Source: UBA12276 sp964433165 (GTDB lineage Archaea; Micrarchaeota; Micrarchaeia; Micrarchaeales; Micrarchaeaceae). From it: a DNA stretch of 64,000 nucleotides. Of the stretch, positions 50,195 through 59,427 are shown piece after piece. The notes below the pieces were generated by a model, which had not been told where the DNA came from, did no database searches, and worked only from the letters and a program-made list of their open reading frames with translations. The DNA is taken from positions 17,703-81,702 of the forward strand of contig CAYSQH010000001.1 of NCBI GenBank assembly GCA_964433165.1, read 5' to 3'. The first letter of the stretch is position 1. The number at the start of each line of letters is the position of its first letter. Both the position numbers and the translations under genes were made by a program.

Positions 50195-51322
50195 TTGAAG
50201 CTTGTAATAGCGCAGTCGAATCTGACGCTAAAGGGCGGCGCGGAGCGCGTTCTGCTCAAGATCGCGGAGCGCTACAAGGCAAAGATATACACCGCGGAAT
50301 ACGACCCAACAAATACCTTCGAGGGCTTCAAGGACCTGGAGGTGGAGGTAATAGGCAAGAAATATGGGATATTGCCATATGGCCGGGCGGCACAGGGCCT
50401 CAACTACGGCTTATCCTTCTACAATCTAACGCTGAAGGATGATTACGACGTGATAAACCCTCACATGGCGCCAAGCCACTGGATACGCAACCATAACGAA
50501 AGGGTACTGTGGTACTGCCATACGCCCCTAAGGGACATATACGACCTTTACCATTACAGACTGTCATTGAAGAAGCTGCACCAGAAGCCGGTCCACATAA
50601 TAGGCGCAAGGGTCGTGCGCGGCATGGACCAGAAGGTAACCAAAAGGATAGAGACGATAGTGGCGAACAGCTACAACACGCGCTCGAGAGTCGTTAAATA
50701 CTACAACAGGCCCGACGCGACGGTGCTTGGGGGCGGCGTCGAGTACGAGAAGTTCAGGCACGGCAGCGACGATAAGTATTTCCTTTATCCGTCGAGGATA
50801 AGCCCGAACAAGAGGCAGGACTACGCGATACGCGCATTCAGCATCTTCAAGAGGCAGGTGAAGGGATACAGGCTGGTGCTTGTCGGCGCGGTATCAAAGG
50901 ACAGGTTCTACCATAATTACTACAAGAATGTAGCCGCGCTGGCCAAGGCTGTTGGGGACGTTGATATTATAACCGATGCCGATGAGAAAAGGCTTAGGGG
51001 GCTGTACGCCAACTGCACAGCAGTGCTCTACACGCCCATGAACGAGGATTATGGTCTGGTCCCCCTTGAGGGCATGTCCAGCGGCAAGCCGATAATAGGG
51101 GTAAGGGAAGGCGGCATAAAGGAAACCGTGGAGGACGGAGAAACCGGGATGCTTGTAGACAGCATAGATGGTATGGGGAACGCAATGGCGGAGATCGCGG
51201 GGAACCCAAAGATTGCAGAGGCGATGGGGAGGAAAGGCAGGAAAAGGGTCGTTAAGCACTACTCCTGGGCTAGGTTTTTCAAGGAGTTCGACAAGATCCT
51301 CAGAAGCGTGAAGAGAGGCTGA
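50195..51322 (+). CDS. Glycosyltransferase family 4
   Basis: 375 residues, GT-B fold. N-terminal Rossmann-like domain starting KLVIAQSNLTLKGGAERVLL, donor-binding domain with LYPSRISPNKRQDYAIRAF and the E-x7-E site EDYGLVPLEGMSSGKP. Start is TTG, 5 nt after GGTG. Likely acts on surface glycans or glycoproteins; substrate unknown. Confidence 0.93.
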   Translation: MKLVIAQSNLTLKGGAERVLLKIAERYKAKIYTAEYDPTNTFEGFKDLEVEVIGKKYGILPYGRAAQGLNYGLSFYNLTLKDDYDVINPHMAPSHWIRNHNERVLWYCHTPLRDIYDLYHYRLSLKKLHQKPVHIIGARVVRGMDQKVTKRIETIVANSYNTRSRVVKYYNRPDATVLGGGVEYEKFRHGSDDKYFLYPSRISPNKRQDYAIRAFSIFKRQVKGYRLVLVGAVSKDRFYHNYYKNVAALAKAVGDVDIITDADEKRLRGLYANCTAVLYTPMNEDYGLVPLEGMSSGKPIIGVREGGIKETVEDGETGMLVDSIDGMGNAMAEIAGNPKIAEAMGRKGRKRVVKHYSWARFFKEFDKILRSVKRG

Positions 51323-51338
51323 GCCAGCTGTTAGCGGA

Positions 51339-51671
51339 TTACTTCGGCTTGTCAGAGTTCAGGGATATGACGTATTTTGATATTACCTTCGAGGCGTAGT
51401 CAAGCACTTTCTTTATGTTCGCCTCAGTGCTGGTCCCGGTGCATATCATCTTCCCGTTCTTGAAGAGTATTATTACGGCTTTTGGCTCCTGTATCCTGAA
51501 TATAGCGCCAGGGAATTGCTCAGGCTCATAATCGACCGCCTTTACCTCCTTCGAGAGGGCGTACAGGTCTATAGTAGCATGAAGGTCCGCACTAACCACG
51601 ATGTTCTGTATCTTTATCGGCGGCGATTTTATCGGCCCGCCGAGGCCGCCTTTCTTTGCCGTCAGCAACAC
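51339..51671 (-). CDS. tbp: TATA-binding protein with a single repeat
   Basis: 110 residues, about half of a normal archaeal TBP (about 180-200). The one repeat (about 20-97) matches the C-terminal TBP repeat: IKIQNIVVSADL, DYEPEQFPGAIFRIQEPK, AVIILFKNGKMICTG, including both intercalating Phe positions. No second repeat is visible in any frame nearby, and the ORF ends with a normal polar tail. A functional form would need a homodimer; a pseudogene or a partner protein is also possible. Start GTG; TATA 26 bp upstream. Confidence 0.88.
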   Translation of the reverse strand: MLLTAKKGGLGGPIKSPPIKIQNIVVSADLHATIDLYALSKEVKAVDYEPEQFPGAIFRIQEPKAVIILFKNGKMICTGTSTEANIKKVLDYASKVISKYVISLNSDKPK

Positions 51672-51696
51672 CTTACGTTATTATTGTACCAGAAAG

Positions 51697-51707
51697 CTTT
51701 ATATAGG
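51697..51707. promoter_or_regulatory. Single shared TATA box between tbp and geranylgeranyl reductase
   Basis: CTTTATATAGG reads as a TATA box in both directions. Its edges lie 26 bp from the tbp GTG (51671) and 28 bp from an in-frame ATG of the divergent gene (51735), and no other TATA-like element is present in this short intergenic region. Confidence 0.5.
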
Positions 51708-51779
51708 GATGTTAGCGGGCGCAGAACAGGCATCATGGCATGGTTTTATAAGATTTCGACGGCATTCCTATGCATATAT

Positions 51780-52877
51780 ATGAACGGCAGGGTTTCGATA
51801 ATTGGCGCGGGCCTGGTCGGCCTATGCCTCGCAAAAGACCTCGCAGAGCGCGGGATAGAGGTCGACGTCTTCGATTCTAAGAGTGATGTGTCCGAGGGGG
51901 CGGCCAGAGCCTCCGGGATCTTCTCAGCAAGCGGCATGGAAAGGGTAGGGATAGAACCAGGGGAATCAATGCTCAATACGCTGGATGGCGCCTTCGTTCA
52001 TGCCGGCGGGGAAAGGCTCAGGGTCAAGTCCGGAAGAACCATGGCCTACGTTGCCGACAGAGGCATGCTCGCGAAGATATGCAAGAGAAATGCGGAGGAT
52101 GCAGGGGCCAGGATTAACCTGGGCCGCAGGATTGGAAGGGAGGAATTGCTTGCGCTTACTGATGATGGCAATATATTGGTAGGCGCGGACGGGGCGGTCT
52201 CCACTGTCGCCTCTGCATTCTCTTTCCCGGAGATGCGTGAATACATACTCACATACAAGGCAGAGTACTCGAACGTTTTCCCCGAAGACGAGAATTCCGT
52301 GGGGCTCTTCTTCTCCAACAGCATGGCATACAGGTTCTTCGGATGGTACTGCCCCTACTCGAACGGAAGAGTGGAAGTAGGCATAGGCACCAGCGGGGCG
52401 GCAAGGATCTCCAGCTCCAAGGCATTCTCCATGCTGACGGAAAGCGGCATGCTTGGAGGCATGCTGGATGGCTCGAAAAAGATTAATAGGTACGCCAGCA
52501 TCATACCCATAAGAAGCAGGAGGCAGACCGTAAAGGGTAACATTGCGCTGGTCGGCGATGCCGCAGGGCAGGTGAAGGCCACGACAGGCGGGGGCATAAT
52601 ATTCGGATGCTCATGTGCACACGTGCTGGCAGAGACAATTGCGAACGAAAAACCACTCCGCGAATATGACAAGGCATGGAGGAGGAGATACGGGGCGGAC
52701 TTGACGATTCACCGCATGATCCACGAATACTATTCAGGAATAGGTGCGCGCAGCCTGGGAATGCTCATCAGGATAATTAAGGCGCTGGGGGCTGAGAGCT
52801 TCTTCGGTGCGTATGGAGACATGGACAGACCGAGCCTCATGCTAAAGCGCTTCTTCCTAAGGGGGCTCCTGGAATAA
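51780..52877 (+). CDS. Geranylgeranyl reductase-family FAD oxidoreductase
   Basis: 365 residues. FAD-binding GAGLVGLCLAKDLAERG with the acidic end of the second strand, middle motif WYCPYSNGRVEVGIGT (the GGR YxWxFP-like segment) and NIALVGDAAGQVKATTGGG. Saturates archaeal lipid isoprenoid chains. Start at 51780 (MNGRVSIIGAG); an in-frame ATG at 51735 is an alternative. Confidence 0.88.
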   Translation: MNGRVSIIGAGLVGLCLAKDLAERGIEVDVFDSKSDVSEGAARASGIFSASGMERVGIEPGESMLNTLDGAFVHAGGERLRVKSGRTMAYVADRGMLAKICKRNAEDAGARINLGRRIGREELLALTDDGNILVGADGAVSTVASAFSFPEMREYILTYKAEYSNVFPEDENSVGLFFSNSMAYRFFGWYCPYSNGRVEVGIGTSGAARISSSKAFSMLTESGMLGGMLDGSKKINRYASIIPIRSRRQTVKGNIALVGDAAGQVKATTGGGIIFGCSCAHVLAETIANEKPLREYDKAWRRRYGADLTIHRMIHEYYSGIGARSLGMLIRIIKALGAESFFGAYGDMDRPSLMLKRFFLRGLLE

Positions 52878-52928
52878 AGCTGCGAGAAATCTAGGACGCA
52901 ATAATAGTCAATCTCGATAGGGGACGCT

Positions 52929-53680
52929 GACAACGTACTACTACAGGAGACTCCGCGTAGGCTACGCCTGCGGAAACGACGAGGATGAACTGCTGACACG
53001 CTACAGAAGGGACCTGGGAGAGGGGCTTAAGCGCATAGAACAGACGCCAAGAAGGGCACCATTGATGCTAAGCTACAATACTCCCGAGGAGAAAGAGGCG
53101 ATACTTAGAGATACATGAGGGCGCACGAATGGGTAAGGGCACCAGGATGAGGTCGAAATACGAATGCATGTTCAGGAACGTTCTGTCGAAGCACAATGAC
53201 CTTCTTGTGCTCTACAAACCGCTGCCGGTCCTTGTGGACATGCACAACAGGGGCATGGCAATTGAGAGGTATACGCCAGCTTCTGGCTGCCACACATGTA
53301 TGTTAACTGGAAGGCGATCGTGATAGAGCCGCATAACGGGTTGCTTGTCAATTCAAGGTATGCAAGGAAGCTGAAACGCTTCAGCAAACAGTACGGCGTA
53401 TATCTGGTGCGCCTGCACGCCAAGCGCCAACGAATGCGGCCCGGGGTACAATAAGATAAGGGACTGTACCGACGAGTTCTGGCGCGTGGATTCAACCCGC
53501 GATGGCAAGGCGCGGCTTGCGGGCAAGCTTGATGCGCTTCTCGTGAGGGCTGAAAAGCGGGATAGGAGCGCGATGGAGAACGTAGTCGCATTGCTCAGGG
53601 GGAACGTCCCTGCTGAGCTGTGCGTTTCCCGACGTCAGAAGTACAATAGGGTCATATCATCAGGGACCTCACTGCCATAG
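52929..53680 (+). pseudogene. Decayed gene with PD-(D/E)XK nuclease-like core
   Basis: Plus-strand coding remnants occur in at least three frames: YYYRRLRVGYACGNDEDE, then from 53129 KYECMFRNVLSKHNDLLVLY...IERYTP, then FWLPHMYVNWKAIVIEPHNG and YARKLKRFSKQYGVYLVRLH, then IRDCTDEFWRVDSTRDGKARL to 53680. Inserting one base near 53281 restores TPDFWLP. The PDF...IEP...K order resembles a PD-(D/E)XK nuclease. Several stops and frameshifts are present. Confidence 0.5.
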
Positions 53681-55046
53681 AAGCTGCGGAGATGACAGGC
53701 TGCGGGTATACCCCAAACATTATTATCACAGCAAGCGCGAAGATCACCACCGCGGCGACATGCCTGTCCATTGGGAGTATGCGCGCCGACGGCTTACCGG
53801 AATACATGGAGCTCATCACCTTGGCATAATAGTATATCGAGATGAAGCTGTTGATTATCCCTATGAATGCGAGCCATGCAATTCCTGATCCTATGGCGCT
53901 GGAGAACAGCAGGAACTTGCCCGTGAAGCCGATTAGCGGGGGAATTCCCGCCAACGAGAGCATTATGACGGAGAGGGCAGCGGCGGCGAAGGCGTTCCTA
54001 GTCCCGAGGGAGGAATAGTCCTCGATTGTGCGAATGCTCCTTGATTCCAGCCACAGTACCAGCGCGAAGGCGGCGATTATCATGAATGCATGCGCTATCA
54101 TGTAGAAAATGCTAGACTCCAGGCCCAGCTGCGAGGCGGCTGCTATCCCGACAAGTATGTAGCCTGCCTGGGATATCGACGAGTATGCGAACATCCTCTT
54201 TACGTTGTCCTGCACAAGCGCCAGGATGTTGCCGAAGAACATCGTTAACACAGCCAGCACTATGAATATCTCGGAGAACTGGTGACTGTATATCGCGAAC
54301 ATTGTGAAGTATACCTCTATTATCGCGACAAATGCCACTTTCTTGTTTATTCCGGATATCAGCGCAGTAAGGTGTCCGGGCGCCCCTTCGTAAACGTCAG
54401 GCACCCACAGGTTGAACGGAAAGAGAGCCGCCTCGAATCCGAGGGCAGCTGCTATGAGCAGCATTGAAGCCCCTAATATGTTGGACCATACAGATGTTAT
54501 GCCGCTAAAGGAAAGCGTCGGGCTGTACTGAAACAGCAATGCGGCGCCGAATGCGAACATCGCAGCGGCTATGGAGCTAAGTATGAAGAACTTCGCAGCG
54601 GCCTCTAGCCTGTGCCTTCCTTCGAAGAGCAGCATCAGCGACGTCACTATTGCGACTACCTCTATGCCCAGGAACACCCCTAGCATGGATGATGCGGTCG
54701 CAACGACGCACATCCCCGCATATGAGAAGCCGATAAGCATCAGCAGTTCGTGGTAGTTCTTCGAGTATGCGTACGCGAGCGTGTTGACCAGCGCCAGCGT
54801 CACGGAGAAGAGAAGCACGAACAGCATCGAGAACGCGTATATGCGGACCTCGCCGAGAAGCAGCACGTTAGCGCCGGAGGCTAGCATGTACCCGGAAAGT
54901 ATAGAGATGGCGGCCAGAAACATGGTACCGAGCCAGAATGGGACTTTCTTCCTGTTGGAATACGCGGAAACCAGGCCCAGCAGCGCGAATGACGCAATGA
55001 GCCCCGATAGGATTTCAGGCAGGTATTGCAGGACTTGTTGTATCAT
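53652..55046 (-). CDS. nuoN: NADH-quinone oxidoreductase subunit N
   Basis: 464 residues, about 14 membrane helices, antiporter-like proton channel of complex I. Lys and Glu typical of the channel lie in helices around EVVAIVTSLMLLFEG and KKVAFVAIIEVYF. The distal gene of the nuo operon. GGTAATCAC precedes its ATG, 4 bp after the nuoM stop. Its end overlaps the decayed gene. Confidence 0.94.
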   Translation of the reverse strand: MIQQVLQYLPEILSGLIASFALLGLVSAYSNRKKVPFWLGTMFLAAISILSGYMLASGANVLLLGEVRIYAFSMLFVLLFSVTLALVNTLAYAYSKNYHELLMLIGFSYAGMCVVATASSMLGVFLGIEVVAIVTSLMLLFEGRHRLEAAAKFFILSSIAAAMFAFGAALLFQYSPTLSFSGITSVWSNILGASMLLIAAALGFEAALFPFNLWVPDVYEGAPGHLTALISGINKKVAFVAIIEVYFTMFAIYSHQFSEIFIVLAVLTMFFGNILALVQDNVKRMFAYSSISQAGYILVGIAAASQLGLESSIFYMIAHAFMIIAAFALVLWLESRSIRTIEDYSSLGTRNAFAAAALSVIMLSLAGIPPLIGFTGKFLLFSSAIGSGIAWLAFIGIINSFISIYYYAKVMSSMYSGKPSARILPMDRHVAAVVIFALAVIIMFGVYPQPVISAASMAVRSLMI

Positions 55047-55050
55047 GTGA

Positions 55051-56467
55051 TTACCTCAAAAGACCCAGCACGGTGAATGGCAGCACCCCGAAAATGAATA
55101 TCATGGAAAGGAATATCGCGTATCCCAGTTTCTGCTCCGCGGTTATGAAGTCCACTGGCTTGGATTTCTCCCTTACGGAGAATACGATGCGCTCCATCAC
55201 GAAGTACATGAACATCCCCATCAGCATGAGCGCGACCAGGGGCAGAAGCCCGACGATCCCGAAGGCGCTGGCGGAGCCTATGAACAACAGTATGTCAGCT
55301 ACGAAGCCCGCGGTAAGAGGGAATCCCACCATTGACAGGGACCCCATCAGGAACGAATACGATGTCGAGGCGGAGGAGGCCACCGTACCCTTGAGCACGT
55401 TTATGCTCCTCTCGCCGAATATGTGCTTCAGGGACCCGACAACAAGGAACATGAGGGCTATGGCGAGCCCGTGGGAGAGCATCGCATAGACTGCGCCATA
55501 CGTCCCAAGGACGTTGGATGCGGCTATCCCAACCATTATCACGCTCATCTCTACTATGGTGGAATAGGCTATTATGCGCTTTATGTCAGTCTGCTTCATA
55601 AGTACCAGCACGGAATAGAACGNNNNNNNNNNTTACTGCAAGCACTGCAACGTAGAATGCGTATTTGGACGACAGCGGAAGCATGTAGAATATCAGCAGC
55701 ATTCCGAAGCCGCCGAACTTCGTCAGCACCCCGGAGAGCAGCATGGACCCTTGGGTCGGCGCCTCGGTGTGCGCATCGGGGAGCCAGAAGTGCATCGGGA
55801 ATATCGGCATGTTAACCATGAAAGCGATGAAGAGCAGGAAGAACACCAGTTCCTGGACGAGCACAGGCATGGCCGCGGAATGCAACGCTATGCTTGACAT
55901 ATCCAGGGAATGCCCTGGCATATAGAAGTAGAGCAGCATTATCCCAAGGAACAAAAGCGAGCTCGCGAATATCTCATAGACTATGAAGCGCATAGATGCC
56001 TGCTTCCTGTTGGCAGAGCCCAGCAGGTTTATCATGAAGAACATCGCTATAACGCCGACGTCCCAGAATATGAAGAATAGGAACATGTTGGAGGACATGA
56101 ATAGGCCCATTGCGGCAGCCTGGAACAGCAGCACAAGCGCATTCCTGGCCTTCCCCTTCTCCTTTTCCGGGTTTCCGGCAAGCGCCGTCGCGAAGAGCAC
56201 CGCAGAGGACATGAGCAGCAGCACCATCGATATCAGGTTTATCCTTAGCCCGAAGTTTATCCCTAGGGTGCTTATGTACGGGTATGTCGCGGAGAGGCTC
56301 AGCAGGCCGGAAATTACTGATTCGATGAATATGTATGATACTATGGCGAAGCCTAGCAGGGTAGATACTATCGAGATGGGCCTTGACTTCCTTTCCCCGA
56401 GGAGCAGCAGAAGTGCCAGTGAAGCTACCGGTATAGCAAGCAATGCAGGAAGTAGCAGGGAGATCAT
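55051..56467 (-). CDS. nuoM: NADH-quinone oxidoreductase subunit M (interrupted by an assembly gap)
   Basis: Antiporter-like complex I subunit, about 470 residues. The N-terminal part (to about residue 280) includes PIFPMHFWLPDAHTEAPTQG and the C-terminal part starts FYSVLVLMKQTDIKRIIAYS. They lie in different frames across a 10-N gap at 55622-55631; the gap must truly be a multiple of 3 to join them, so this is one intact gene with an unresolved gap. Overlaps the nuoL stop as ATGA. Confidence 0.9.
55622..55631. other. Assembly gap (10 N)
   Basis: A run of ten N inside nuoM. The flanking coding frames require a true length divisible by 3 (for example 9 or 12), so the 10 is a placeholder. Confidence 0.99.
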
Positions 56468-58263
56468 TTGAGCACCAGTATTATCAGCGCGCCGACAGCC
56501 GCCACGCCTATAACAAATGCAGCGGCATACACATTCACGCTTCCGTTCTCAAGTTTCCTCATCCTGTTCCCCAGGCCAATGAGGCCCTTGCCCCCATCCC
56601 TTATCAGGCCATATGCAGAAGTATCGAGTGATTCCATCCACGAGGCGAGGGCGAGCAGCGCCGCCGCAAGGCAGTGGTATGCGGCATTCACCGCCGAGCT
56701 GCTGTGGAGTACCCTATATATCGGACTTCTCTCCTCAATCGAGGAGTACCTCCTCTTGTAGAACATCACATACGATATCGCAAGGCCTATGGCGAATGCT
56801 GTCGACAAGGCCGCAATCTCCGTTATGCCTATGTTGAGGTTCATCGGGCCCAGAGATGAAAGGTACGTAGGAAGCAGGAAGTATGCTGCGGTGCCCGCGA
56901 CTATCAGGAACGCAAGGACGTACATAGGAATCATCAGCGCCGCCGGTAGCATCTTGTACCTTGCGCGCGCGGACGCGGTCCTCTTGTCGGACCTCCTATG
57001 CATCGGCACGAACAGCCACCTGAATATGTATATATCGCTTAGGAAGCCTATGATGAGCAGGGCGCCGTATACCGCTATGCTGCCACCCGCGGACGCATCG
57101 ACGGCTGCCTTGCCGAAGAACCCACTGAGCGGGAACAACCCAGCAAGGGAGGCGACTGCAAGAACCGTCGGTATCGTCAATTTGAGGAACGAAGGGGAGC
57201 TGTAAACCTTGCCCATGTCCTCCTCGTTGCCGTTAGCCTTTATCATCGCGCCGGCACTCATGAACAGAAGGGCCTTGTAGAATGTTTGCACCACGAACAG
57301 CATCATCGCGGCTATGAGCGATCCGGTTCCCAGTGCGACAAACATCAACCCGAGGTCCTCTATGGTCGAGTAGGCGAGGACCCTCTTTATGTGCATCTCG
57401 GTCAAGGCGTTGGTCGCCCCTATGAACGCGGTCACTATTCCGAAGCCCAACAGCACGTACAGCATGTTGTACGATACGTATAATGGGAGCAGCACCGCTA
57501 TCAGGAATACCCCAGCTTTCACCATGGTCGACGAATGCAGGAATGCGGATACCGGAGTTGGCCCCTTCATCGCATCGGCGAGCCATTCGCTGAACGGGAA
57601 CTGTGCGGATTTGGTGAAGGCGGCGACAAGAATCATCGAAAGGGCTATCTCCATGTACATGCTGTGCGTGGACGCATTATGTATTATCGCGGCGAATTCG
57701 AATGTGTGGAATGTGGTCCATATCAGGAACATCGCGAAGAGCATCATGACGTCCCCGATTATTATCGTTGTTATCGCCTTTCTTGCGGCGCGGGCGGTCC
57801 CCTCCCTGACGTACCAGAATCCTATGAGCAGGTAGCTCGTGATCCCGAGCAGCTCCCAGCCTATGAACATTGTTATGAAGTTCGCGGACATCGCGAAGAG
57901 CATCATGGCGGCAGAGAAGACGCACATCTCGAAATAGAACCTGCTTTGCTCCGAGAGCACGTCCATGTACCCTATCGCGTATATGAATATCATAGGGGTC
58001 ATCACCCCGACTATCGCGAGCAGCAGCATGTTGAGCGGCAGCGTGGAGGTAGATATGGAGAAGCTGAATCCGCCAATGGAGAACCAGCTCATGCTCTGCA
58101 CGCCCTGCACTCCCGAGAGCGCCACCAGGATTATTATGGCCAGTGATGCAAGGCTTGCGCCGAGGGCAATGTACTTGATTGCCTTTGCCACCTTTCTACC
58201 GAGCAGTGCGACGAGCGCAGCAAGCGCAAGGGGCAGCAGGGAGATTAGGGGGTTCATTTCCAT
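56464..58263 (-). CDS. nuoL: NADH-quinone oxidoreductase subunit L
   Basis: 599 residues, the largest antiporter-like subunit, with the long C-terminal lateral helix region. Typical stretch: FPFSEWLADAMKGPTPVSAF followed by LHSSTMVKAGVFLI. TGATG overlap with the nuoK stop gives translational coupling. Confidence 0.96.
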   Translation of the reverse strand: MEMNPLISLLPLALAALVALLGRKVAKAIKYIALGASLASLAIIILVALSGVQGVQSMSWFSIGGFSFSISTSTLPLNMLLLAIVGVMTPMIFIYAIGYMDVLSEQSRFYFEMCVFSAAMMLFAMSANFITMFIGWELLGITSYLLIGFWYVREGTARAARKAITTIIIGDVMMLFAMFLIWTTFHTFEFAAIIHNASTHSMYMEIALSMILVAAFTKSAQFPFSEWLADAMKGPTPVSAFLHSSTMVKAGVFLIAVLLPLYVSYNMLYVLLGFGIVTAFIGATNALTEMHIKRVLAYSTIEDLGLMFVALGTGSLIAAMMLFVVQTFYKALLFMSAGAMIKANGNEEDMGKVYSSPSFLKLTIPTVLAVASLAGLFPLSGFFGKAAVDASAGGSIAVYGALLIIGFLSDIYIFRWLFVPMHRRSDKRTASARARYKMLPAALMIPMYVLAFLIVAGTAAYFLLPTYLSSLGPMNLNIGITEIAALSTAFAIGLAISYVMFYKRRYSSIEERSPIYRVLHSSSAVNAAYHCLAAALLALASWMESLDTSAYGLIRDGGKGLIGLGNRMRKLENGSVNVYAAAFVIGVAAVGALIILVLK

Positions 58264-58562
58264 CAATTCTTCAGCTTGGATAGCTTCGACACGTCAAGAC
58301 TTATCTGCTGCCTAGTCATGTACCTGTAGAAGACTATCATCGTCATCGCCTCGGCCGACGCTATCGACCATATGACTATTAGGAACGACACCACGTTACC
58401 GCCCGAAGAATAATAGAATAGCGACACCGCGAGCAGCGTGCTGGATATGATGGCCATCTCCACTGAGAGCATAATTATTATGAAGTTGCGGTTCGAGAGC
58501 ACGCCGGCAACGCCTATCGCGAACATCGCAGATGCCAACACCATGAAGTTTGTAACCATCAT
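58263..58562 (-). CDS. nuoK: NADH-quinone oxidoreductase subunit K
   Basis: 99 residues, three membrane helices. GVLSNRNFIIIMLSVEMAIIS carries the conserved Glu in helix 2 and ASAEAMTMIVFYRYM the second acidic site. Start overlaps the nuoJ stop (ATGA type). Confidence 0.95.
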   Translation of the reverse strand: MMVTNFMVLASAMFAIGVAGVLSNRNFIIIMLSVEMAIISSTLLAVSLFYYSSGGNVVSFLIVIWSIASAEAMTMIVFYRYMTRQQISLDVSKLSKLKN

Positions 58563-59038
58563 CTCCTTGCACCCTCAAGCCTTTTCATTACGACTATAGA
58601 CCCGAAACCTGCGCCGAACAAGAGCAGCACGGCGAAATAAAGCAGCGCGACGTTTCCGGAGAGTGACTGCGCTATCAGCGTAGTTGAAAGGACGTTGTGC
58701 GCTGATCCGTACACCTGCGACAGCGCTATCGACACCGCAAGGAGGGCGAAAAGCGCTATGTACGCTATCCCTAGCACGTTGTAGTTCTCCGACCTGAATT
58801 TCGAATAGCCGGACGATGCAACCCCGACGAATATGAACGTCGATATGCCGCCTACCATTATGAACAGTTGGAGCAGCGCGATCATGGGCTGCGCCAGCAT
58901 CAGCAGCAGGGCGGAATTTACCGTGAAGAATGTTGCGAGGGCGAGCACCGAATGCAGCAGATCTCTGAGCACGTAGACCGCCATCGCTGAGGCTATCTCT
59001 ATTAACGCGAGCGCCATAAAGAATACCAAGTACGCCAT
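58559..59038 (-). CDS. nuoJ: NADH-quinone oxidoreductase subunit J
   Basis: 159 residues, five membrane helices. The ATG at 59038 (MAYLVFFMALALIEIAS) is the true start; the upstream in-frame extension overlaps nuoI in another frame. Pi-bulge helix region FIMVGGISTFIFVG is recognisable. Confidence 0.9.
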   Translation of the reverse strand: MAYLVFFMALALIEIASAMAVYVLRDLLHSVLALATFFTVNSALLLMLAQPMIALLQLFIMVGGISTFIFVGVASSGYSKFRSENYNVLGIAYIALFALLAVSIALSQVYGSAHNVLSTTLIAQSLSGNVALLYFAVLLLFGAGFGSIVVMKRLEGARR

Positions 59039-59046
59039 GGGTAGAC

Positions 59047-59412
59047 CTACTCCAGCTCCTCGGGCCTCTTGATGAGCTCCCTGCGGTCGTATTTCTCGTA
59101 GTCGTACTCCTTGCCTAGGGTGAGGCACTTTGGAGGACAGACCTCCTCGCACAGGGCACAGAACAGGCACCTCTCAAGGTTTATCTCGGGCATTACCTTG
59201 GTGCCCTTCTCAGTCTCCGTAGGCACCATCGTTATCGTCTGGTTTGGGCATATCCTGGCACACGCAGAGCAGCTTATGCACGTCTTCATGTCCAGCTTGT
59301 GTATTCCCCTGTAGTTGTCGTCCAGAAGCTCCTTCTCTTCCGGGTACTCGAGTGTGGATGGCTTTGTGACAACCTGCGAGAATACCTTCAATACGGGATT
59401 CTTCAATTCCAT
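59047..59412 (-). CDS. nuoI: NADH-quinone oxidoreductase subunit I (2 x [4Fe-4S])
   Basis: 121 residues, shorter than bacterial NuoI but with both clusters: CISCSACARICP and CLFCALCEEVCPPK. This subunit is the electron entry toward the quinone site. It lies 15 bp after nuoH and 8 bp before nuoJ. Confidence 0.95.
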   Translation of the reverse strand: MELKNPVLKVFSQVVTKPSTLEYPEEKELLDDNYRGIHKLDMKTCISCSACARICPNQTITMVPTETEKGTKVMPEINLERCLFCALCEEVCPPKCLTLGKEYDYEKYDRRELIKRPEELE

Positions 59413-59427
59413 CCTATCTTTTCTATA

